A stretch of 64,000 bases of DNA from Thiocystis violascens DSM 198. GTDB taxonomy: Bacteria > Pseudomonadota > Gammaproteobacteria > Chromatiales > Chromatiaceae. A program made the translations under genes and the position numbers. The stretch is from assembly GCF_000227745.2 (NCBI RefSeq), contig NC_018012.1:3841412-3905411 (forward strand). The letters run 5' to 3'. The first letter of the stretch is position 1. The number at the start of each line of letters is the position of its first letter. The notes under the pieces are model-generated. The model was not told the DNA's origin and ran no database searches. It saw only the letters and a program-made list of their open reading frames with translations. Below, one piece after another: positions 15,712 to 23,400 of this stretch.

Positions 15712-16167
15712 ATGGCAAAACGAGTGCAAATCAAGCGCGGCCTGGCCGCCAACCGCCCGAACAGCGGCATGCTCGCGGGCGAGCAGTTCTTCACGACCGA
15801 CCGCCACACGCTGGACGTGGCGACCGATCCCACGACCCGCGCGGGCGTGCTTCCCGAGATTGACGCGCTGACGGCGATTGGCGCGGTCACGGGCGCGTCG
15901 GATCTCCTCATCATTCACGACGCCGACGCGACCGGCGTGAAAGAGAAGAAGATCACCGTCGACGCCTTCAAGACCGCGCTGAATATCCCGGCTGGATCAA
16001 GCGACGAGAAGGCGGCCGTGATCTCTGGCGGCACGTCCGGCTATCTCTGGGGTACGAATGGATCGGACGGCATTCTCAGAATGGGCGCATCCATGGCGAT
16101 GACGAAAAGTGCTGGCAACGACTACGTGACCCTTGAGGTCGACGTGGTCGACTGCGGCACCTTCTGA
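15712..16167 (+). CDS. Mtd-N-like phage surface/fibre protein
   Basis: This protein of 151 residues opens with QIKRGLAANRPNSGMLAGEQFFTTD, the N-terminal fold found at the base of tropism-determinant and tail-fibre proteins. It continues with a short helical stretch (KKITVDAFKTALNIP) and a Gly-rich beta part (GYLWGTNGSDG). It ends DCGTF. It starts 11 bases after its neighbour with GGAG upstream. Likely a capsid or fibre decoration protein; the receptor is unknown. Confidence 0.5.
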   Translation: MAKRVQIKRGLAANRPNSGMLAGEQFFTTDRHTLDVATDPTTRAGVLPEIDALTAIGAVTGASDLLIIHDADATGVKEKKITVDAFKTALNIPAGSSDEKAAVISGGTSGYLWGTNGSDGILRMGASMAMTKSAGNDYVTLEVDVVDCGTF

Positions 16168-16169
16168 CA

Positions 16170-16730
16170 ATGGCTCGTCAGACGACTGTGCGGATCATCC
16201 GCGCCACCCGCGCCGCGCTCGACGCGCAAGCGGGCGCGTCCGGGCTGCTGGCGGGCGAGCCGTACCTGATCGAGGACGAGGGGCGGATTGCGGTCGGAAC
16301 GGCCGCTGGAGCTTATTCCGCAGCCGCCACCGCCGCCCAGGGCGCCAAGGCCGACGCCGCCGCGCAGCCAACCGTCGATAACGCATTCAGCGCCCTCCAG
16401 ACATTCACCGCTGGAATCGCGGGCGGCTCCAACATCATCGCCGACGCCGGCGAGTCCCAAACAATCCCGCTCGATGGGCGGGTGCATGTCCTGACGCTCA
16501 CCAGACCATGCGCGATCACTTCGATGCCGATAGGATCGGGATACTCATTTGCATTGATCGAGCTGATCCAGGACGGAACTGGCGGATACGACGTGACGTG
16601 GGTTGACTCACCCAGGCCGATGAGTACACAGTCAGTCAACACTGCCCCGACGAAAGTCTCTCGATTCGTCCTTGATACGCCGAACGGAGGAACGGCGTAT
16701 CGCCTGACAGGCGCGGGGGCAGATGAATGA
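16170..16730 (+). CDS. Second Mtd-N-like phage fibre/decoration protein
   Basis: The protein has 186 residues. The N-terminus repeats the same fold in diverged form (VRIIRATRAALDAQAG, LLAGEPYLIEDEGRIAVGT). It is followed by an Ala-rich linker (about 50-65) and a C-terminal beta domain (VHVLTLTRPCAI, SFALIELIQDGTGGYDVTW, GGTAYRLTGAG) of the kind found as small C-terminal heads in phage fibres. It overlaps the next gene by four bases (ATGA). Confidence 0.5.
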   Translation: MARQTTVRIIRATRAALDAQAGASGLLAGEPYLIEDEGRIAVGTAAGAYSAAATAAQGAKADAAAQPTVDNAFSALQTFTAGIAGGSNIIADAGESQTIPLDGRVHVLTLTRPCAITSMPIGSGYSFALIELIQDGTGGYDVTWVDSPRPMSTQSVNTAPTKVSRFVLDTPNGGTAYRLTGAGADE

Positions 16731-17350
16731 TATTTCCGCAGATGATGAGGCCGAGGATTGCGGCTCCGAACTTTGACTTGATTACAGACGGTCTAATCAA
16801 TCGCTGGGAGCTGGTCGACGACGCGATTGATTCTGTCGGGGCTGACGATGCCACAATTTATAACGCCCCACCGTTTGTCGATGGCGCGCTATCTTGTGAT
16901 GGTGTTAATCAGTATCTAGCGATACCGATACCAGGCTTGTATCTGAACACCACTGTGTCGCTGACGTTCTGGCTGTATTGGATCAGCGGCGATATTCCAA
17001 CCAGGAACAACACGTCTTCTGGAGGAACAATTCCTGTCTATTCCAGTGCTGGCAAGCTGAGGATGCGGGCGCAGGGTTTAGACTCTGTACTCGGGCAAAG
17101 CGTCGATTTATATAAAAATAGGTGGGTTAATTTTGTTTTAAAAAGCAACGGCAGCGTCGCGAAATTATACGCCGACGCATCGCCAGCGTTGTCAGTTACC
17201 GCTGGATCTGGATCTGTCATCAGCCCGATGTATTTCGGGAAAGCCGGCGCCGCTTCGACGTACTCAACAATTAAATGTCGCGACGTGCGGAGATACTCGC
17301 GCGAATTGACAGATGACGAGATCGCCGACATTGCGGCAGGAGTCGGGTAA
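16727..17350 (+). CDS. LamG/concanavalin-type lectin domain phage protein
   Basis: The protein has 207 residues. Residues about 20-200 have the jelly-roll pattern: NRWELVDDAIDSVG, GALSCDGVNQYLAIP, VSLTFWLYWI, WVNFVLKSNGSVAKLYADA and the classic last strand IKCRDVRRYSRELTDDEIADI. LamG domains bind carbohydrate, so this is a candidate for receptor or cell-surface glycan binding by the virion. Base composition is markedly less GC-rich than in the head genes, suggesting exchange. It ends directly at the start of the next gene. Confidence 0.7.
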   Translation: MIFPQMMRPRIAAPNFDLITDGLINRWELVDDAIDSVGADDATIYNAPPFVDGALSCDGVNQYLAIPIPGLYLNTTVSLTFWLYWISGDIPTRNNTSSGGTIPVYSSAGKLRMRAQGLDSVLGQSVDLYKNRWVNFVLKSNGSVAKLYADASPALSVTAGSGSVISPMYFGKAGAASTYSTIKCRDVRRYSRELTDDEIADIAAGVG

Positions 17351-17914
17351 ATGACCCAATACGCCCACATTGATAACCCCATCCCGCAGAAACTCCCGCA
17401 CGAATTCCAGCACGCGGGCGGGCTCACGATGGGCCTCGACGCGATGTCCGCCGAGCGCCTAGCCGAACTGGGTTGGTATCCAGTGCGTCGCGAGCCTCTG
17501 GAGCCCGGTGCGTCTGGCTATGCTCCCATCGAATTGATCGGGTCCGAGTTCGTGATCGCGTCAATGCCAGGCGATCTCGAGGCGGTGAAAGCCCAGAAGC
17601 ACGCCGAACGCCACACCGCGCTCATCGCCGCGCGCGACGCGGGTTTCGACTACGACGGCCATCGCTTCGACTCCGACCCTGCATCCCGCGAACTGATTCA
17701 GCAGGCGGTCATCGGCGCGATGCTCGCGCAATCCATGGGCATGACGGACGCGCAATTCTCGACGCTAATCTCGGGCGGCTGGCGCAATACCGACGGCGTG
17801 CCCGTGGTCGCGACAATCGCCGGCATGATCGCGCTCGGGCTCGCGCTTGGCGCCCACATGGGCCGCTGCGATCAGGCGAGCCAGGCGCAAAAAATCGCCA
17901 TCGACACGGCATAA
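17351..17914 (+). CDS. DUF4376-type tail-fibre-associated protein
   Basis: The protein has 187 residues. The C-terminal two-thirds match the DUF4376 pattern seen in phage tail-fibre assembly or fibre-end proteins: an ERHTALIAARDAGFDYDGHRF core with FDSDPASRELIQQA, then paired helices (QFSTLISGGWRNTDG, VATIAGMIALGLALGAHM). The N-terminal part (PVRREPLEPG) resembles tail-fibre assembly chaperones. It closes the surface-protein block that lies between gp36-like and gp37-like genes, an insertion compared with Mu. About 100 non-coding bases follow before element C. Confidence 0.65.
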   Translation: MTQYAHIDNPIPQKLPHEFQHAGGLTMGLDAMSAERLAELGWYPVRREPLEPGASGYAPIELIGSEFVIASMPGDLEAVKAQKHAERHTALIAARDAGFDYDGHRFDSDPASRELIQQAVIGAMLAQSMGMTDAQFSTLISGGWRNTDGVPVVATIAGMIALGLALGAHMGRCDQASQAQKIAIDTA

Positions 17915-18020
17915 ACGAGGCCGTTCGTCCGCCGGCGCGACAGCGCTCGGCGTGCCCGTGTTCCCTGACCTCTGCCCGATGCCCGATGACCCGCTCCGGG
18001 TCCGGCTCGGGACGCCCTAA

Positions 18021-18075
18021 ACACTCACGCCCATTCACTGACGCCCCCGCCCGCGCGGGCCATGCTGACGGCATG
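18021..18075 (+). promoter_or_regulatory. 55-bp repeated phage control element, copy C (before tail genes)
   Basis: ACACTCACGCCCATTC, GACGCCC and CATGC-N5-GCATG occur at the same spacing as in copies A and B. The right arm of the dyad contains the ATG (18073) of the gp37-like gene. It therefore precedes the tail operon. Confidence 0.68.
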
Positions 18076-18540
18076 CGCACCGCCCCCTTTCTGGATCCCG
18101 AGCTGTTGGTCAGCGCCCTGTCCGGGGCGCTGGTGCCGACGCTGGCGGAGCAGGTGCTGTCCGCCGGTCACCCCGGCGCGGCGCACGCGCGGCGCGCGCG
18201 CATCGGCTCGCCGGCGCTGATCGTGTGTCCGCATCTGAGCGTGCCCTATGGCCCCGAGGGTCTGGGCAACGGGCGTTTTCTGGCCGAAACCTATGGCGTG
18301 CTGATTCAGGTGCGCACCGCCGCGCCGGACGCCTGGATCGAGGTCGCCACCACGCTGCGCACGCTCCGCGCGGGCCTCTTCGATACGCTGGAGGCCGCGC
18401 GCCTGGACCCCGCCTGGGCGCCGCTGCGCTATGTCGGCGGCGAACGGATGGATGTCGACGACGACCCGGCGCAGATCTATCGCTGGATCGAGTATTACCA
18501 AACCGAAACGGCGCTCACGCTCCGCCCGCGCACCCTTTAG
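18073..18540 (+). CDS. Mu gp37-like (DUF1834) tail terminator/connector protein
   Basis: This protein of 155 residues has a helical N-terminus (DPELLVSALSGALVPTLAEQVLSA) and a beta sheet with YGVLIQVRTAAPDAWIEVATTLRTLRAGLFD and a C-terminal YRWIEYYQTETALTLR. This pattern fits the gp37/tail-terminator group that follows gp36 in Mu-like phages. Here the two are separated by the surface-protein block. The start lies inside control element C, so the leader would be very short if transcription began there. Confidence 0.6.
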   Translation: MRTAPFLDPELLVSALSGALVPTLAEQVLSAGHPGAAHARRARIGSPALIVCPHLSVPYGPEGLGNGRFLAETYGVLIQVRTAAPDAWIEVATTLRTLRAGLFDTLEAARLDPAWAPLRYVGGERMDVDDDPAQIYRWIEYYQTETALTLRPRTL

Positions 18541-18552
18541 AGGACACTCCGC

Positions 18553-19488
18553 ATGGCTCAGATCTCCGGCGTCGACATTGCCGTCGCGCTCTACGAAGAA
18601 ACCCTGTTCGGCGTCGATCCTGGCTCGCCCAGCGGCACCAAAGCCTATTTCAGCTCGCTCAACGTCAAGGCCGCGCAGGAATCTATCGACAACCCGATCA
18701 TCTCCGGCGGGCGTGGCGTGCCACGCCCAGGACGCGGCAATATCGACGTGTCCGGGGCCTTCGCCACCACCGTCGCCCCCGGCAGCCATCCGTTCTGGCT
18801 CAAGCAGATCCTCGGCGCCCCCACCGGCAGCGGGACGCTGACCTATGTGCCCAAGGCGTTGCCGACCTCCTTCATCATCGAAAAGGACTACACCAGCAAG
18901 CTCGCCAGCAAGGTCGAGCGGTTTAACGGCTGTCGCGTCAAATCCGCATCGCTGATGCTCAACCAGTCCGGCTATATCGATCTGAGCGTCGACGTGCTCG
19001 GAAAGCGGTACGGCATCTACACCGCGCCGCTCGACGCCACGCTGACCGATCCCACGCACGAGGGCTGGACCGGCTACCAGGGCATCGTCAAGCTCGACGG
19101 CACCCAGATCGGCGGCGTGCTCGGCGCCACGCTCTCCATCGACAACGAAATGGACGGCTCGCTCTACGCCTTCCCCGCGAGCGGCGAGACCGCCGGCGAG
19201 CGCTTCAGCCTGCCCGAGGGCCGCGCCAAGATCGGCGGATCCATCGACATGGTTTTCCAGGACTTCACAATGGTCGATCTGGCCCAGGCCGGCGACGAGG
19301 TGAGTCTGGAATGGATCTACACCAACGCCGCCGGCGACGCGCTCTCGATCCTCATCGATCACGCTGAGATCCCGCTGACCTCCCCGGCAATCGAAACCCG
19401 CTCGGGGATGAAGGTTCAGTACAACTTCAGCGCCTTCTCGTCCGGGTCGGATATGGGGTTGAAGGTCGTCTACACCCCGCACGCCTAA
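18553..19488 (+). CDS. Phage tail tube protein (siphovirus-type)
   Basis: The protein has 311 residues and polymerises into the tail tube. It shows the tail-tube family layout: an N-terminal VAVALYEETLFGVDPGS, the strand FSSLNVKAAQESIDNPIISGGRG, PGRGNIDVSGAF, then KLASKVERFNGCRVKSASLML and a repeat of the same beta unit in the second half (GGVLGATLSIDNEMDGSLYAF). No sheath gene is nearby, so the tail is most likely long and non-contractile, unlike Mu itself. A 73-bp inverted-repeat element separates it from the chaperone gene. Confidence 0.82.
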   Translation: MAQISGVDIAVALYEETLFGVDPGSPSGTKAYFSSLNVKAAQESIDNPIISGGRGVPRPGRGNIDVSGAFATTVAPGSHPFWLKQILGAPTGSGTLTYVPKALPTSFIIEKDYTSKLASKVERFNGCRVKSASLMLNQSGYIDLSVDVLGKRYGIYTAPLDATLTDPTHEGWTGYQGIVKLDGTQIGGVLGATLSIDNEMDGSLYAFPASGETAGERFSLPEGRAKIGGSIDMVFQDFTMVDLAQAGDEVSLEWIYTNAAGDALSILIDHAEIPLTSPAIETRSGMKVQYNFSAFSSGSDMGLKVVYTPHA

Positions 19489-19499
19489 CCGGAAGTCTC

Positions 19500-19572
19500 G
19501 TAGGGTACGCATCGCGTACCGATCCCAAGCGCCGCGCGACCCGATACGAACGGTACGCGATGCGTACCCTAC
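19500..19572. repeat. 73-bp MITE-like element (copy 2, inverted)
   Basis: The same 21-bp terminal repeats as at 691-763 enclose the reverse complement of its middle, with one base changed. It occupies the gap between tail tube and chaperone genes. Confidence 0.85.
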
Positions 19573-19629
19573 ACGCCTTTCCCGTCTTTCCCGCGCGGGA
19601 AGACTTCGCCAACCTGACAGGACTTCCAG

Positions 19630-20052
19630 ATGATCCGACTTTCCCCCACCGCCCGCCCCGAAGCCTGGCACGCCATCGAGATCAATCTCGACGGCGACGC
19701 CGCCCCGATGCGGGTCAAGTATCACCTGCTGAACAAGCGCGAAGCTGCCGACTGGACCGGGCGCCGCCTGGGGCTGGCCAAAGCGGTGCGGACCGATGAC
19801 GAAGCCGCGACCTTCGACCTGCTCATCGATGAGCTGGCGCCCGAGCAGATGGAGCGCGTCGATGCCCTGTTGCGCGCGCGCGTGCTCGATTGGGATCTGC
19901 AGGACGCCGACCAGGAGGGCGTCAAGCTCCCGGTCAACGAGCAGACGCTGGCCGTCGTGCTCGGTCAGACCCGCTTCTGGCGCCCGCTGTTCCAAGGGCT
20001 GATCGACGCCAGTTCCGGCATCGCGGCAAAAAAAACCGCCGCGACTGGCTGA
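19630..20052 (+). CDS. Tail assembly chaperone, short form (gpG-type)
   Basis: This protein of 140 residues lies between tail tube and tape measure, where tail chaperones sit. It has a beta N-terminus (WHAIEINLDGDAAPMRVKYHLL) and a helical body (FDLLIDELAPEQMERVDALL). Eight A residues at 20028-20035 lie 15 bases before the stop. There the frame reads A-AAA-AAA, a classic -1 slippery heptamer, giving a longer G-T form. Family assignment rests on position, size and the slippery site. Confidence 0.7.
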   Translation: MIRLSPTARPEAWHAIEINLDGDAAPMRVKYHLLNKREAADWTGRRLGLAKAVRTDDEAATFDLLIDELAPEQMERVDALLRARVLDWDLQDADQEGVKLPVNEQTLAVVLGQTRFWRPLFQGLIDASSGIAAKKTAATG

Positions 20053-20408
20053 GATGGTGGCTGGACCACGCGCAGGCCGCGCAGACCGGCGCCAAGGTCT
20101 GCGGCGCCTGCATGGACATTCGCGGGCAACGCACCTGGTGCGCGGACTGCACCGCGCCTGAGGTGCTGCACGAAAACCTCCCGCTCATCAGGCTGTTTCT
20201 GGATGCCCTACCGGCGTGGCAGGGCGGGCAGGGGCTGATGGGGGCGACAGTGATGGAAGGATTCGACCGGACACAAGTGCTCGCCCTGATGGACTTGAGC
20301 GGCATCGCGCCCGCGGATCGCCCCGACACCTGGGACGCGCTGCGCGACCTGGAAGCCGAATACCGCACCATCCGCGCGAGCCAGCCACCGGCCACGCCAC
20401 ACCGCTGA
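19630..20408 (+). CDS. Tail assembly chaperone, frameshifted long form (gpG-T type)
   Basis: If ribosomes slip back one base at 20028-20034, translation continues in the -1 frame to a stop at 20406-20408, giving about 259 residues. The added C-terminal part is NRRDWLRWWLDHAQ, a Cys cluster (VCGACMDIRG, WCADCTAPEV) that may bind zinc, then a helical tail. The stop is nine bases before the tape-measure ATG. The extension has no good start of its own, which supports the frameshift. In lambda the T part recruits the tail tube protein to the tape measure. Confidence 0.65.
20028..20034 (+). promoter_or_regulatory. -1 programmed frameshift slippery site (A AAA AAA)
   Basis: The zero-frame codons are GCA-AAA-AAA-ACC, so both tRNAs can re-pair after a one-base backward slip. 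It is placed 15 bases before the zero-frame stop in a tail-chaperone gene. GC-rich downstream sequence could provide a stimulatory structure, which I did not fold. Confidence 0.65.
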
Positions 20409-20417
20409 GGACGCACC

Positions 20418-23400
20418 ATGGCCGCCGGCAATCTTGACCTTTCCATCCGTATCAATGCCGACGGCACGGCGGCCATTACCGGGTTGCGGCGCGTCGACGA
20501 TGCCCTGGGCGATCTCAATCAGGGCGCCCAACGCACCAGCGGCGCCGTCTCCGGGCTGGGCGACTCGATCAAGGGGATGGTCGCGGCCGCCGCCGGCTTC
20601 ATCGCCGTCGACGCCATGATTTCGGGCTTCACCGACGCCAACGTCGAGGCCGGACGCCTGCGCGCCAGTCTGGAGACGGTCACCGGTTCGGTACGCGGGG
20701 CGTCGGATGCGTGGGATAGCCTTTCGGAATTCGCCAAGCGCACGCCCTTCGACCTTGCTCAAAGCGTCGAGGGCTTCATCGCGCTCAAGGCGCGTGGCCT
20801 GGACCCCAGCATCGCCGCCCTGGAGAGCTACGGCAACACCGCCAGCGCCATGGGCAAGTCGATGAACGACATGATCCAACTGGTCGCCGACGCCGCGATG
20901 GGGCAGTTCGACCGCCTGGCCGAATTCGGGATCGATGCGGCAAAAAGCGGCGATCAGGTCGCCTTTACCTTCAACAAGGTCACCACCGTCGTCAAGGACA
21001 ACGCCCAGGACATCGAGCGTTACCTGCAATCCATCGGCAACACCGAGTTTGCCGACGCCATGACGCGCCAGATGGATACCCTCGGACCCGCCATCACGAA
21101 TGTCAAAGACGCGGTCATGGCCGCCTGGGTCCAACTCGGCGACTCCGGCCTCGTCTCCGCCGTGGTCGACGGGCTGAAATGGATCGCCGAATGGATCGAG
21201 CGCATCTCCAAGAGCATGGCCGCCGGCGATTTCGCCGCCTGGGTCGACGGACTGCAAGGCATCGCGGGCGCGGCCGCCGGGGCGAGCGGTGTCTATCTGG
21301 CGTTGTCCGCCGCCGTGGAAGCCGCGACCGTGGCGCAAACCGCCTTCAATCTGGTGGTCAGCGCCAACCCCTATGTCCTCGCGGCGGTCGCGGTCGGGGC
21401 GCTGGTCGGCGGGCTCTATGCGCTGCGCGATACCGAGGTCGAGATCGGGCGCACCACCTACGCCCTGCGCGACGGCTTCCAGGCGGTCTGGGAAGAGGTA
21501 TCCGCGCTGGCAACCGCCAGCGCGGACGCCGTCGCCGAGGGTTGGTTTCACGCCCTCTCCAGCATCGCCGGCTGGTTTAACGACCTGGGCATTGACATCG
21601 GCGCGGTTGCCGTCGGCATCGGCCAGGTCTTCGCCGCGCTTTGGGACGAGCTGAAAAGCAGTTTCAAGGAGGGCATCAACGCCCTGGTCAACCTCTTCGT
21701 CGGCCTCGGCAAGACCGTCGGCACCATCGCCGCTGCGCTCGTCACTGCCTTCAGCCGCGCTTTTGACGACATCGCCGCCATTGCCGGCGCGGCCATGTCC
21801 GACCTTGGAAATTTCGATCTCGATTTCACCCAGACCAAGGCCGCCATCGCGGACGGGTTCCGGGCTCAGGTCGAGAACGGGGAACAGGCCGCGCAACAGA
21901 TCGGCGACAACTTCGACCTGAGCGTCGACCGAGTCGGGCAAATGACCGCCGCTGCCGTCGCCGGGGTAGATCGCGTGGCCGCGCGCGCCAAGGACATCAG
22001 CCTCAACCGCCAGCTTGACGCCGCCAGCGCCGAGGCGGACGCGCTCAAAGAGTCCACCGTGCGCGCCACCGGCGCCGCGCGCGCGCACGCCGCCGCGCTC
22101 GGCGAGCAGGCCGGCGCGGCCGACAAGCTGACCAAGGCGCAGCGCGAGGGCAACGCCGAACTGGAGGAATACGCTCGGCGTGCCGGGCAGGTGCTGGCCG
22201 AGCAGAACAAGCACGGCAATCTAGCCGATCAAGCGGCGCAAGCCCGACGCTACGCCGCCAGCATCGGCGAACTCCTGCCCGTCATCGACCAGATGGGCCA
22301 GAAATACGGCGTCTCGCGCGAGATGATCCTCTCGCTGATGGAAACCGAGTCGCGTTTCGTCAAGAACGCCAAATCGCCCGCCGGCGCCATGGGGTTGATG
22401 CAGCTCATGCCCGCGACCGCCACCGAATGGGCGGCCAAACTGGGGCTGGTCGGGAACGCCTGGAAGACCAACGTCAACGACAACATCGAGATCGGCGTGG
22501 CCTATTTCGCCTGGCTGGTCCAGCAGTTGGGCGACGTGAACAAGGCGATCCAAGCCTACAACGGCGGCATCGGCAACATTCAAAAGGGCATCGTCCCCGA
22601 GGAAACGCGCAAATATCTGCCGCAGGTGGTCGGGAACGTCCAGGCGCTGGCGACGGTCGCGGGCAAAGCCGGCGAGGCGATCCGCGACGACCTAAATCGC
22701 CCGCTGGCCGAGCAGGCGCAGATCGCGGGGGAGGCGAGCCAGATCCTCGCGCGGCTTAACGACACCTGGGACAGCCTGGCCGACCGCTACGGCACCGCCT
22801 ATGCCGCCGGGCGGCGCCAGGAGGAACAGTTGCGCGAGATCGCGATCCTGTTCAAAACCGGACGCATGACCGCGGACGAATACAACGCCGCGCTCGCCGA
22901 CATCCGGCGCGAGTACCAAGCCGCGCAGGGGCCGATGGGCGAGTATCTCGCGGGCCTGGAAGCGGGCATGGGCAGTCTCGAAACCCTCGCCGTCGACGCC
23001 TTGGACGGCTTCAACAACGCCCTCGTCGAGGGCCTGGTCGACGGGCGTTTCGAGTTTGACGATTTCGTGGACGACATCAAGCGCACGCTGGCCAAGATGG
23101 CCGTCGATACCATCGTGCTCAAGTTCGCCGGGCAGATCACTGGAATCTTTGGCGGCGCGTCCGGCGGGAATGTGGCGCTCGACGCTGCCGCGAAGGCGGC
23201 TGGCGTCGATACCGGGTCGCTGTCCGGGCTGTCGTCGCTGTCTTCTGCCTACAAGGGCTATCAGTGGCTCCAGGGCGGCGGAAGCCTGACAAGCGCGGGC
23301 ATGTCCTACAACACCGGATTCATGTCGCAGCAATCGCAAATGCTCGCGGCGCAAGAGTCCGGCATGGGCCTTTCTGGATCCAGCGGCGGAACTTATCTCA

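Noticed and set aside
15092..17914. Diversity-generating retroelement, suggested by Mtd-N-like proteins
   Set aside because: No reverse transcriptase gene and no template/variable repeat pair are present in the window.
18025..22214. Long minus-strand frames opposite the gp37, tail-tube and tape-measure genes
   Set aside because: They are shadows of the plus-strand genes, with no domain, no ribosome-binding site and the typical Gly/Ala/Arg/Asp bias.
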